A DNA stretch of 64,000 bases, taken from positions 4,052,658 to 4,116,657 of the forward strand of contig NW_006500347.1 of the NCBI RefSeq assembly GCF_000471905.2, in the 5' to 3' direction. Below are positions 42,066-53,266 of the stretch, piece by piece. Origin of the DNA: Amborella trichopoda (lineage: Eukaryota; Streptophyta; Magnoliopsida; Amborellales; Amborellaceae). The position numbers were made by a program, and so were the translations under genes. The notes beneath the pieces were generated by a model that worked only from the letters and a program-made list of their open reading frames with translations, searched no databases and had not been told where the DNA came from. Positions within the stretch are counted from its first letter, which is position 1, and every line of letters begins with the position of its first letter.

Positions 42066-42264
42066 GCCATGAGGTCACAATTGCTATTGCTACTAGCTAA
42101 TAGATGTCAAATTGAATGACTTGAGATGTGACACAAAGTTTGATAAATTTTTTTTGAACACTGAGTCTAGTCAATGAGACAACCACCGGATTTCAAATCT
42201 AACAGACAAAAGTAATTGTAATTTCTTTGTATTAAAAGTAAATGGTCTCTTTGTATACTTTTCC
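42066..42264 (+). mobile_element. MITE family M2, copy 2, 5' part missing
   Basis: Starts inside the family at GAGGTCACAATTGCTATTGC and continues through GTCAATGAGACAACCACC and 'taattgtaatttctttgta' to GTATACTTTTCC. The left end is missing exactly where the LTR ends, so the LTR element probably inserted into it or recombined there. Confidence 0.65.
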
Positions 42265-42526
42265 TTTATATATATATAAAAGAGTATCATATTATTTAGA
42301 TAGAGAGAAAATAATTATATACTTTTGATTTTATTTGCAGTTAACGTAAAAGCAAATATTTTAATTTAAACAATCTAGTAGCCCAAGCGATGCTAGGCAA
42401 GGTCAAAGAGGGAGAGTAATTTTGGAATTAAGACATAGAGTAATTTTGTAATTAATATATTTAATAAGGCTTCAAAATTTTCACTCTTGAAATCTCCAAT
42501 AACAATTTAGAATACTATATTTAAAA

Positions 42527-42815
42527 TAGGGGTATTTCAAGGAAAGACCCGGTTTCTATGCGGCCAAGCCTGCATATTTAAAAATGCTGGCCTATTACTA
42601 AATCTATTTTTGAGATGGATGTTTGGACTTAATTTTTAAGGACATGTAATCTCTAAGGACATGTAATCTCTAACATGGAGATCATGAATATAAAAAATAA
42701 ATAAATTTTACAAACTAGAAATAATAGTTCTAGTAATAAATAATAATTCAACTGTTTTTAGATGGAACACCTACTTGCATCCATCTTTAAGATGGATGCT
42801 TTACAATTTTCCTTC
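42527..42815 (-). mobile_element. MITE family M3, copy 3
   Basis: Reverse orientation of the family: starts 'acccggtttctatgcggccaag' and ends in the palindrome at 42777-42797 (CATCCATC then TTTAA then GATGGATG). An internal 18-bp phrase GGACATGTAATCTCTAA is doubled at 42639 and 42656. Confidence 0.75.
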
Positions 42816-42997
42816 TAGGAATAAAAACACATACACAGCCATCTAAACCCACTCTCAAACATAGTACAATCATGATGTGATACCTTAAAATAAAAAGGTA
42901 GTTTTCAGCATTGGTGGTTTTTAATAGGAGTACTTTTAGATGTAACATATTTTAGAGGAAAAATCTTAACAAACACCCCTATGAGACTTTGTTTTAG

Positions 42998-43332
42998 GGG
43001 TGCAGTTGGCATACAGATGATCCGTAGGTGTAGAGGTAAGGTGCACCTTCAAATTTTATCATGGTATATAATTTTGATGTAAAATGTTTTTATTTTTATA
43101 TCTAATTATAAAATTTTAAATTTAAAAAATAGTTAAAATCAAGTAGATAATATGTTGTAAAATGCACTATTTTTTGAACTTAAAATCTTTTTATTTTTCA
43201 TAGTCATACATCTCGCTGTTGAAATGATCAATCAAAGGGTTTTTCAACATTAAAACTACCTTTTCTGATAGAATTTTGAGAGGCATCCATAGTTCTACAT
43301 TATAAGGTAGCATCATTGTGTAAACTTTTTCC
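42998..43332 (+). mobile_element. MITE family M1, copy f, with perfect 9-bp target duplication
   Basis: Starts GGGTGCAGTTGGCATACAG and ends GTGTAAACTTTTTCC. It is flanked by identical TTGTTTTAG at 42989-42997 and 43333-43341. The internal sequence is more diverged and shorter (335 bp) than other copies. Confidence 0.88.
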
Positions 43333-45059
43333 TTGTTTTAGTAATCTAATAAACTATGCATTCATTAGTTGGAAAAAATAATGAGAAGTTTTCTTTGGAC
43401 TGTAGTAGAGAAAAGAAACAAACTTTATTCACTTAGTTGGACCTCAGCCACTACCCCTAAGAAGAAAGGGGGATTGGGGTTCTAAATTTTAAGACCAATG
43501 TATGAGCCATATTATTATTCTAAACGTTAAGACCAACGTTAATTCTAGTTTGGGTTTTAGAGAGAGATGGAGTTTTGAGAGAGAGAGAGAGACGATGATA
43601 TAAGAAAGAGATAGAGTTTTAGAGAGACAGATATATAGTCATTTCATAAGTTGTTGAGGTTAATAATACATAGTCAAAATGTTTTAGGGTGTTAGAAGAT
43701 AGAAAAGATGAAGTTTTTTTGTTTATAAGTAATATTTTCAATTCTTGGGTCTGATGAGCTATAGAAGTTGAAAATAGGGGATAATAGGATATTTTCCCTT
43801 AATTAAATGGTGGTGGATGATTGCTATTGATCTACTTTCTATTTCGTCTTGAGTGGTCTTCAATAAATTAGAAGTGGAAAGGAATATGCATTCAACTAGA
43901 AGTTACCAAATTGAAATAGATATTCTGATGAAATTGTTTTATATACTTTTATTTTATCATCTTCTATGTTTTAGATTTGAGTTTATTTCGAGTTTCTAGT
44001 TTTTTTTAAAGGTATTTGTATATTTTTCTATTGTAGAGAATTAAGGGGTAGAGTTGGAGGTTTAATTCTTTAAAGATGAAGAGCACAGATATAGTATTGA
44101 TTAAAGTTTCTTAGGGAGAAAATTAGACTTTAGGGTTTTTATTTTAATATGTAACTATTGGACAAAATGAAAAAAAGAGAAGAATAATTTATTTTGGGTC
44201 TTGTAAAAAGATCTTTTAGTGTGGACTCTTTTATGGACCTTGAGGAAAGCTATCATCTCTTATCCTTGTGTTTTTATTTTTCTCCTTTTCTCATATATTA
44301 ATTAGTATTAGAGCCTTGAGATCCATATACCATAATATTATTACGAACATCTATTGATCCGATTATAGTGCATGTGGATCAATTATACCCAATAGATTGC
44401 AAAGTGGGGAATAAACATATAGAGAGATGGAAAATAAAAAACTTGATCACCAAGTCTAGCATAGTCACATACACAACATTCTCCAAAGTTGATTTGGTTG
44501 TAAGGCAAAGAAAACAAATAATAGAAACCATAAGAGATTTTGGCATAGCAGACGATTTCTCATACATGTCATAATTCTTGTTAAACTAATTCCAATAATC
44601 AAATATTCGATAAGAAAAGGGTGAAAATTTCAAGTTCGAAAGAACTAGAGAAGACAATGAAAGAAAATTTTCAAATTCCATAAGCTCGAGTTCGAGCTTT
44701 TCAACCTTGGGAGAATGATGCACATAGTTTTCAACTTTTTTATTTTATTTTATAGTTTTAGGTTATTTATTTTAGATTTCTAGTTGTTTTTTTAGTGTAT
44801 TTATGTTTTTTTTATTATAAAAATTATGTATGGCAAGGATTTAGTATTGATCAGGTTTCTTAAGGACCAAGTTACACTTAAGCAAATTCTTTTGATAGCA
44901 GTGTTATAGGTCTTATGGAAGGAACGAAACTCAAGAATCCCTTTGATGGGAGAAGGAAAGATTATGATGATTTAAAACTGTGGCATATTGGAAGTTATTG
45001 AAATGTCAGTTTTTCCTCGAAAGGAATTTACTTGTGTCTCCCAATATGAAAAAAGTGGC
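43333..45059. other. Intergenic spacer with a possible decayed copia primer-binding site
   Basis: At about 44303-44317 TTAGTATTAGAGCCTTGAG resembles TGGTATCAGAGCCTTGAG, the primer-binding site and next bases of many copia elements, so the preceding kilobase may be a decayed LTR. No TG...CA ends were found. A frame at 44368-44574 has no recognised motif. GA-rich words lie at 43560-43625. Confidence 0.35.
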
Positions 45060-45408
45060 CAAAGGACATAAGCCCGTCCACTTACAGGATTGTTGAAGCT
45101 AAATGTTGCTACGAGTGGCGTAGGGAACCTTGGATCTAAGTATTGGAGGTATCCTGAAAGAATCACAGGGGCTACAATCCTTACTTTTTTAAGACTTGCT
45201 GGGAATGCATGGTGAAGGAGGCTGAATTGAAGGCATTGGAATAGGGAGTTTCTGTTCTTTCTTGTCATAATAACAATATCATTTTCCTATGGGATTTAGC
45301 GAATGTCACAACATGGATTTCTTTTGATGAAAGTTCACCATGGAACTTGAGGCATATAGTTAAAGAAATTAGAGTGAGGTTAAAAGGCATAGAGGTTCAG
45401 TTTGCACA

Positions 45409-45448
<40 letters not shown>

Positions 45449-45500
45449 TGAAAGTGGATCTACCAGCTAAGCAGGGTAATCAGCGAGATTACATGTTGGT
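45060..45500 (+). pseudogene. LINE RNase H domain fragment interrupted by a (GA)n microsatellite
   Basis: Frames give LLKLNVATSGVGNLG (compare LKLNVDGSxxGNPG), EAELKALE then GVSVLSCHNN, WNLRHIVKEIRVRLKGIEVQ and FAHMERE, followed after the repeat by VDLPAKQGN (compare HVxREANxxADxLAKxG). The (GA)n tract at 45414-45446 lies exactly inside the RE codons. One stop and frame changes are present. Confidence 0.65.
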
Positions 45501-45539
45501 ACAGAACTTCGAATAGGTAAAGAAGACAAGTAATAAGGA

Positions 45540-45915
45540 TATTGTTTATTCTCCCCCCTACTGTTCTATCATCTCCCCTTCTTGCTTTCTGTCCCCTGCT
45601 CATTTGTTTATACTTTTCTTTTAGTGTTTTTCTTCTTTTTTTTTCTCTCTCTTCCTTTTTCTTTCCCACTTTTCTAGTTCTTTTTCTCATTTCCTTCTCT
45701 ATTTCTCTCAATTTTTCTTTTCTTTTTCCTTTTCCTTTTATCTTCTTTATTTTTGTCCATCTTTATAATCCTCTTTTTATTGCTTCTCTCTTGCTTTTCT
45801 TCTCTTTCTTTTCTCCCTCTTCTTTTGCTATTGCCATTTCTTTCTTTTTTCTCTTTCTCTTGTCCCTTTTACCCCCTTTTAGTGCTTTCTTTTGCTGCTT
45901 GTTCTCATTGTATAA
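45540..45915. repeat. ~375-bp polypyrimidine tract
   Basis: The plus strand is more than 85 percent C+T by eye over about 375 bp, made of TTTTCTTTC, CCTTTTCC and TCTCTC words without a fixed period. Frames through it give only Leu/Ser/Phe-rich low-complexity protein. A second pyrimidine-rich stretch runs from 46066 to 46227. Confidence 0.85.
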
Positions 45916-46227
45916 TGTGTACAAATATTGTTCTACATTTTTATTATTAAAATATTTAGTTATCATTTAAGAAATAAAAAATATCGACTACTCATTAAAA
46001 TATACTAAACACATTCAAACACGTATATTATTACGTGATTTATAGAACAATCCTCAAACTCGCGCACTCCCTCTCTCCCTCATAACTCATCCTCCATCCC
46101 TCTCTCAGTGTCTCTCTCTCAAACCTCCCCGATCCGCCTCTCTACTCCCCTCTCTTTTTCTCTTGCTCACAAGCTCAGTCCCTCTCTACCTAGAGCAAGT
46201 ATTCTCTCTCATTCTCTAAAACTCCTG

Positions 46228-46640
46228 CTTTTTTTTTTTTTACAAATGTTATTAGATAATATTGATGGATAAAATTACAAAGGAGAGATCACACCATCAG
46301 AGGCAACAATAGATGGCAAGGAAGCACCATATTTAGCCAGCCGCCAAGAATTAGCCTCCCTAAAAATATGGTTAAAAGAAACCAAAAAAGGTTCCACCAT
46401 ATCAAGGATTTGCATCCAAATAGATTTGAGTTATCCAGGAACTCTATGTTCTCTATTGCACCAGTGAATAACATTTAGAGAATATCTTTCAATTGTATAA
46501 AAATTCTCCAAATCTCTTGAAATCAAAAATTTCAAACCATGAAAAACAGCAAGAAACTCCACCTTATTTGCAGTTGGCTCTGCTATTGGATTAGCAAAAG
46601 AAAAAATAATAATACAATTCCAATCTCTCACCACCCCATC
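46228..46640 (-). mobile_element. 5'-truncated LINE 3' end (RNase H)
   Basis: Minus strand: EPTANKVEFLAVFHGLKFLI, CNREHRVPG, and FNHIFREAN followed by LAKYGASLPS; the order matches the RNase H C-terminal half of plant L1 elements (AExxAxxxGL...HIxREANxxADxLAKxG). The 3' poly(A) is the poly(T) at 46229-46241. It is of the same type as the end of the 33.4-kb LINE but a separate copy. Confidence 0.75.
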
Positions 46641-47140
46641 AATCTCTCAAACTATTACTCCTATTCTCTCTATATCCTTATGAAGCTCGCTATATCCCTC
46701 TCATGCTTGCTAGAACCAAAAATTAGAGCCCAATAGTCTTAACTAGGTCATCTATGAAAGAGGTCAATGAAATTATAGTTTTCCATTACATAGATTGTTT
46801 GTTGCCTAGAATTTCTTCATACATGTTTGTTTGCTTGAACCTTAAGTTTAGGATTTTGGTTTTTTTTTTTATTTTTTATATGATGATTCTCTCATTTTGT
46901 TTGATATTTGGGTTTTAATATTGTGGTTGATGTTTTTTTCTATTTTCTTTGGTTTCTTTTGGGCTATTTATCGTTTTGAGATTGATTTTAATTAAGTATT
47001 CTAAATAAAGAAATTTAATTTCAAGTTCGAAAATCTCTCTATAATATCATTTATCTAAAATTGAGGATAGGATTCTCTCTCTCTCCATTTATTTATGTAA
47101 AAGTTGTATTTGCCAGTTTTGTCTCGACTAATCTATGGAG
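46641..47140. other. Intergenic spacer
   Basis: AT-rich, nothing recognised. Confidence 0.4.
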
Positions 47141-47495
47141 GTACACAAAGAGTTTATATAAGGTTGCAACCTTAAAATGTAAAATTAAAGTGCACCTAAA
47201 AAGTTCATTATAAAAAGGTGTTTTGATATTGGAAAACCATCTAATTGATCATCTCGACATCGAGATGTATGACTATGAAAAGAAAATTAGATTTCGAGTC
47301 TTAAAAATAGTGTATCTTGCAACACTTTATCTGGATCGTTGATTTTCATGATTTTCAAGGATTTATAGATCTACTTGTTTTGAACTATTTTTGGAGTTTA
47401 AAAATTTAAATTAGAGATGAAAATAGGTTTTCAAGCCTTCTTTAGAATTTTTTATGTGAAAATTATATTTATGACAAAATTTGGAGGTACGGTTT
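47141..47495 (-). mobile_element. MITE family M1, copy g (reverse)
   Basis: Begins near AGAGTTTATATAAGGTTGCA and carries GATCATCTCGACATCGAGAT and 'tagtgtatcttgcaacacttta'. The right end is decayed (GGAGGTACGGTTTAA), so no duplication could be scored. Confidence 0.7.
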
Positions 47496-47984
47496 AATAT
47501 TATAGTGAGTGGATCAATAGCATCAATGATGGTTGCTGAGAGGGTGAAATTGGGACTCCTTTATAATGGATCTTTCGACTTAGTTCTCTGTCACACATCT
47601 TTTTCATTCTGAGGGGTGCGCTATGAATTATGTTCATTGGGTGCATTTTGCATTTTTATACAGCCAACCCAAGGACATGGTACTTACCCAAAAAAAAAGA
47701 AAAAAACAACGAGGACGTGGAGGAAAACAGGTCGGGCTTAATTGTTTACTGTTTGATAATTTGGAACGCTACGTTATAAGCTCAATTCCTGCTCAATTCC
47801 TACTAAAGATAGGGGGTCACTCCCCACTAACTCACAAAAAAAACGAACACAAAATAAAAAAAAAACCAAATACTTGGTGGGCGATCATATTGAGTGCAAT
47901 GAAGTTGCTAGCATTGATGTACAAACCGAGCATGAACAAGACACCACGCATGATCTCGATGGCATCGATCCAATCCATATTGAA
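47496..47984. other. Intergenic spacer
   Basis: A 134-codon frame at 47623-48027 has no recognisable motif and runs into the M6 element; not called. Confidence 0.4.
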
Positions 47985-48450
47985 AAAACTGGGCGGTTTT
48001 AGTGATCGGCCGGTATTTAAAAAATAATATTTTAAAAAAATGTATATTAAATATATATTAAAAAAAAAAATTTGGTTTGTTATACATTTTTTATATTATT
48101 TACATTATAGTAAAGATTATAAATTGTTTTGGTGATTAATACTCACTTTTATATTTCCCATCTTTTTAAAAAAATTTAAACCTACCCCTAGGCACAAATC
48201 AATTATTTGAAATCCATTTTTTTTCATTAATTTTCGACTTCATTTGAATGTGTTTTGTTTTAATCATTCTTTCTATGCTTTTCATATTTTAGTAGATTTT
48301 TTTTTTATCTTTTTATTTTTTTCAACAATTTGTTGACCACCTGAAACTTAACTAATTAGAAAGATTGAATTGGCCAGTTTACCGGTTAGGCCAATTAAAC
48401 CATTTCCGGCTTCATGTCCGGTTAACCGTTCCGATTCGATTTTACGAACA
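47985..48450 (+). mobile_element. MITE family M6 (hAT-like), copy 2
   Basis: GC-rich ends (GGCGGTTTTAGTGATCGGCC left; TTACCGGTTAGGCC and GTCCGGTTAACCG right) around an AT-rich core that shares TTTTGGTGATTAATACTCAC, GGCACAAATCAATT and CATTTGAATGTGTTTTGTTT with 13585-14005. Confidence 0.6.
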
Positions 48451-51300
48451 CTGGATCCAATACAATGCCCATGCAAAATAGGTTGAAATAAAGTTTGTAT
48501 TTCAAAAGGAACAATAGTCATAAACAATTTATTGAATTTACAATATCAAGAGTTTTACAATCTAGTTTGTGAAAAGTGAGAGAGAGCACATGTGATTGTG
48601 TGCAACAAATGTGCATTGTTATAACGTTGGTGCGACATATTTTGATTTGGATGACGAGGTTGAAGGGGAGAGTTGGTCAACCCGTCTCTCAAAGCCACTG
48701 GGTGGAAGGAAGAATCAAGCTCACCTAAATGACCAGCCTGAATTTAGCCCAGGGGCCACATTGTCTTACATGTAGGGCATGAAGGGTTAAAGAGGTTGTG
48801 ATGAACTATACATGGGCCATTAAAGAAGTCATATATGGAGGTCCCCCAATCTTTACACAAGCTCTGGGTGATCGATTCCGAAATGATAGCATACATTTGT
48901 TTGGGAAATTTAGTGGGAAAGACAGACCCGATCCGTTTTTTCAATAGATTAGAGAGTTACATTTTGAAGGTGTTAATTGGGGGTGTTAGTGATAGCAATG
49001 GATACCATGATGTAGTAACTTAAAGAAGGCCCCGTGTGATCTAGTCGGAGTATACAATAATATTTTTTTCTTTTTAATTCTTTTTCTTTTCTTCACGGTC
49101 AAGATCACTTATAAGAAGTCGTTTTACAATATAACAACTTCAAATAAAATAAAGAAAAGAATAAATTAAGATCTCAAGAATTTAAAGCCACTCACAACCA
49201 CACTATTCATAAACAAAGAAAAGACATAACCTATGCTTGAAAATAAAATATATAACAAATAAATATGGAAGGAAAAAAAGAGGGTGCTGGAGATTATCTC
49301 AACCGGGCTTCTTACATTTCATACCGAGTCACCACCTTTCAATGGCGCCGGATCTAATGGTCAACCTTCAATCTCAATCAGGAAAGCAAGTTTGGATAAG
49401 CCACACTCGTGAAATATAAATTATTTTTTATCACAAACTCAAACCCTAGATAAATCCTCTTAGCAACCTAGTTTGAGAGAAATGTTTTTCTTTCTACCAC
49501 AATCATATAGTCTAAAACCCCAAAGAAAAATGAGATATCATGAGAGAAGATGAGAGACACCATGAGAGAGACCATGACAGAAAACCATAGGATGAGAGTG
49601 AGTGGGGCATGCCCCCCTTGGCCTTTCAAGAAAGAGAGAAGGTTTCTAAGAAGAGAGAGAGAGAGATATTCTAAGTGGGGCGTACCCCCTTTGGTAGGTT
49701 AAGAGATAGAGAAATAGAAAGATAATGTGTAGAGATTTTGGGTAGAGACAATCCCTTTTTATAGTGCTGGAATAAGTTTAGGGTTTCTTAGGGTTTTCAT
49801 TGACTTGTTACTCACATGATAATGAATATGTACCATTGATCTTGGGTGACTTGTAGGGTGAGAGATATGAGTTCTCCATTCTATAGATGAGCCATCAACA
49901 TCCTATGGAAGGTGCTAAACCATTGTCCCCCACTTCCTAAACCATTTTGCTATTAATTAATTTAAATAAGAAATTAATACATCATACTATTATCATTTTT
50001 TATTTTATGCATAGGCCTTCTCATACATACCAAACTATCATTCAAAATTTCCTCAAGGCACAAGCATACTTAAAAAAACACAAACTTTTCTCTCGCTTTA
50101 GAGCTTGATCTCCACAAAATAGAAGGCTTTTTTAGGTGGGGTGTGCCACCCATATGCAATGGTGGGACTAAAAGACCTATTAAGCCTCCCATGCAATTAT
50201 GTCATTTTTCATATTTTTAGATATATACAAATTTATTATTTGAAAAATTAAATCATTATAAAGTTAATATATCTGTTTTTATAAATCCAAATTTGATAAA
50301 TAAAATATCCAGAGTTTTAAAAAAATTGAAAAAAAATTCTAAAATAAAATATAATTAAAATAAAATAAAATTAAAACCTTGATGCAATATGATCCACATG
50401 ATATAGAAAAATATCTACTAGGGCATTTCATGTCCAACCGCGAACTACGAACCATACATGCTTTCTCAAACCGGCCCAACATTGCTCATGACCCACAATC
50501 TATGCAGTGGATCATTAGTGAGCAACCAAAGTCTAGCCAACGGGCAAGGGGTCATAGTCCCAGTATATGGATTTTAGGTCCCCCCCCCCAACCCCAACGG
50601 AGACGAAACATAAGGTCATCCTGACCAGATGCAATCCATAGCTCGATGGTGCACACAGGGTTTCTCTCGCACATGCACACGTTTCACCTTGAATGGTGAT
50701 ACGCTTTTCAAAAAATGAGTATCGTAGTGCATGCCGTGTGGGTACAAATGGTGATGTTTTGGCCCCGTACCTGAGGGCTTCCATCACACACAAGGGTCAC
50801 ACAGTCCCTTGGCTCACTCATTTGGATATACTCCAACCTCATCAAGGGATAACCCATATAACCATCATCAATTTGTTTCTTTTAGCCCAGGTAATATGGT
50901 TTTTCCCAACCAAACCGATCGAGCATATAAGCACAATCTAATATCAGCAAAAACATCGTTTGCTTAGTATGGTCTACAAGGGACCACACCCCCACTGAAT
51001 TCATGTTCCACTATATATTTTTATTTTACAAGCATTCATAAGGCCTTTAATGGCTACACACACCAAACAGTAACTAGATGTGGGGATGCTACCACCACGA
51101 CCCCAACTCCTTTCCTACTATAGGATTCATTCAAATTAACATTGAGCAGTTTCAACATTTCTGGCCTTCAGTCAATGCTTTCATGGTTTCTTCAATAGGT
51201 GTGAGCCATTGTTTACGCTAGATGAGACACTCTTAAGGGAAAAATTCCATATCATGTTTTATACCATGGAGATAGATGCAAATGGCGGTATATTTCAATA
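48451..51300. other. Gene-poor spacer
   Basis: No gene or known element could be supported. Points seen: a mixed poly-C tract at 50579-50591; two similar phrases GTGGGGCATGCCCCC (49601) and GTGGGGCGTACCCCC (49676), each a short palindrome flanked by 'agagaga'; and an A-rich stretch at 50300-50380. Frames at 48835 and 50379 show no motif. Confidence 0.45.
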
Positions 51301-51664
51301 GGGTGAGGTTTGTGTAAGGTGTCAATCCTAAACAATCAGGTGCACCAAAAAATCTTGTTAAAATATGTATTTGCAGTATCAAAACTCTTGTCATCGCCTA
51401 AAAATCTATTTTGACCTCAATTATAAAATTGAAAGCTCAAAAAATGATGCAAATATAGTAGAACTATGAATACTCTAACACCTTAACAATGGACGGTGTG
51501 GACAAGATGTACTTCTTTTAATACTTGAGATTTATTTTTTCATTTATATCCATGTATATCAAGGTTGAGATAATCTTTTGGAGAATTTTTTAATGACGAA
51601 ACATACTTTCCTTATGGGTTTCTAAGGTCTACCATACTTATACAGTATAAGGTTGACTTTTTCC
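51301..51664 (+). mobile_element. MITE family M1, copy h
   Basis: Starts GGGTGAGGTTTGTGTAAGG and ends TATAAGGTTGACTTTTTCC. Flanks ATTTCAATA (51292-51300) and ATTCCAATA (51665-51673) agree at eight of nine. Confidence 0.85.
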
Positions 51665-51673
51665 ATTCCAATA

Positions 51674-52065
51674 ACATTCACAGTAGTGGAAAATTCATTT
51701 GATATGGTTTTTTAAAAGAGTAGGAATGCTTAGGGCTTTTATCCGCCTCCTGCATCATACATATAATAATATCATTATTACAATAATATATAATAATGTA
51801 ATATCCTAACATTAATATTAATACAATGTTATAATAAAAATTACACAATATTGTAATATTCATGCAATATGATATTATTATATTAAGATAATAATATTTT
51901 TTAATGATATATAGTATCGATAACCATATCTAGAAGCAATACTTCAAGGATCTTTTACATCAAAATACATAAAATAACGCGAAGCACCAATGCAGTTATA
52001 AAGGGAGCAATTGATATTTCTTTTCATGAAAACACCTTCTACTCTTAGGTAAATTCTTATAATTA
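51674..52065. other. AT-rich spacer with TAAT-rich block
   Basis: From about 51757 to 51915 the sequence is nearly pure A/T with ATAATA and TATTAT words and partial self-complementarity. Otherwise nothing recognised. Confidence 0.5.
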
Positions 52066-52074
52066 TTAATAGAA

Positions 52075-52471
52075 GGGAAAAGTTTATATATGATTGCAAC
52101 CTTAAAATGTAAAATCATAGATGCACCTCAATAATATATCGAAAATATTGTTTTAATGTTAAAAAAATACTCTAGTCGATCATCTCGACATCGAGATATA
52201 TGAATATGAATAAAAAAAAAAGTTTTTGAGTCCCGGAAATAGTGCATCTTGCAACAATTATCTAGACCGTTCATTTTTAAGACTTTCATCTATTTATAGT
52301 TCTACTTTGATTTTGACCATTTTTGGGATTTAAATTTTTATAATTAGGTATGAAAATAGAATTTAAGATAATACTAAGAATTTTTTACAACAAAATTACA
52401 TGTTATGATAAAATTTTAAGGTCCACCTTAATTGGAATGTTTAAGGTTGCAACCTTATCGAAACTGCACCC
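52075..52471 (-). mobile_element. MITE family M1, copy i, perfect 9-bp target duplication
   Basis: Begins GGGAAAAGTTTATATATGAT and ends TTATCGAAACTGCACCC. Flanked by identical TTAATAGAA at 52066-52074 and 52472-52480. Contains CATCTCGACATCGAGATAT and other core phrases in reverse orientation. Confidence 0.92.
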
Positions 52472-52507
52472 TTAATAGAAACTAGAATTTATATTCTCCA
52501 TAAAGAT

Positions 52508-52700
52508 CAATCATCATCATCGTAGCTTTTTTTCCAATTAATTGAGGTCAGCTATACAAATCCTAGTCCGTCCTTTTACTCTATTTAAGACTATACTTTC
52601 AGTGAGGCCATAAGTTCTTATATAGACCAATACAACTGCTAACTTATACTAAGGAAAACGAGATTGATTCCATCAATCTTGCAATTCCACACAACTCACC
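52508..52700 (-). mobile_element. Decayed RTE/SINE-type 3' UTR fragment
   Basis: TCATCATCATCG followed by 'ccaattaattgaggtcagctatacaaatcct' (shown in part) parallels the tail of the 16.5-kb RTE element (TCATCATCATC, CCAACAAGTTGGGGTCGGCT, GCATGAATC), and the next blocks CAGTGAGGCCATAAG / CAGTCAGACCATAAG also align. Much diverged. Confidence 0.6.
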
Positions 52701-52830
52701 AATTCATCAAAGAAGTTTTGAAGATAAACTGTAGAAGAAGGCTATGATGATTAGATATGGTAATCAAGAACTAATTGAAAAGTCTTTCATATTCATTCAA
52801 ATGAGAAAAAATCTGAGGTGCAACATGGAT

Positions 52831-52962
52831 GCAAAAATGAAGCAGTACTTTGATCTATCCATTCCAAACAACAATGCATGATCACATACATGCGCGCAAA
52901 AATGAAGCAGTACTTTGATCTATCCATTCCAAAGAACAATGCATGATCACATACATGCGAAC
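52831..52962. repeat. 65-bp tandem duplication downstream of the SPL gene
   Basis: Units starting GCAAAAATGAAGCAGTACTT at 52831 and 52896 are almost identical (one difference near CCAAACAACA / CCAAAGAACA). It lies 250 bp past the miR156 site on the transcript side, so it may be in or just beyond the 3' UTR. Confidence 0.9.
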
Positions 52963-53211
52963 GCACACACACAGGAAATATTAAAAGGTTGAAGGTAGTT
53001 TTAATCTCTCTTGTTGATATTAAAGCACCCAATGGAGAAGTTGTAGCTCAATAGAGATATATATATATATATAGATAGAGAGAGTGAGGGAGATAGAGCT
53101 CTTCATCTTAGAGCACTTCATCTCAGGCAAGCCTTAAAATAAGAAGATGCAGGCATCAAGAAGGGTTTGAAGAAGATCCCAATGCCACATAAATAGTGGT
53201 AGAATATCTCA

Positions 53212-53231
53212 TGACAGAAGAGAGAGAGCAT
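53212..53231 (-). promoter_or_regulatory. miR156/157 target site in the SPL 3' UTR
   Basis: The plus strand reads TGACAGAAGAGAGAGAGCAT, which is the miR156 sequence itself except at two positions (A for T at 14 and the last base). The transcript, being minus strand, thus carries the complementary site ending CTCTCTTCTGTCA, 35 nt after the stop codon. In Arabidopsis SPL3, SPL4 and SPL5 the site is likewise in the 3' UTR, which supports the subgroup call and predicts silencing by miR156 in juvenile tissue. Confidence 0.92.
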
Positions 53232-53266
53232 AATTGATTTGAGAGATATAGAAGGCAGTAGCATCC

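Noticed and set aside
45542-45970. 142-codon hydrophobic frame looking like a membrane protein
   Set aside because: It is a translation of the polypyrimidine tract (Leu, Ser, Phe only) and has no family pattern.
47623-48027. 134-codon frame (+)
   Set aside because: Lysine-rich from poly(A) runs, runs into the M6 MITE, no conserved motif.
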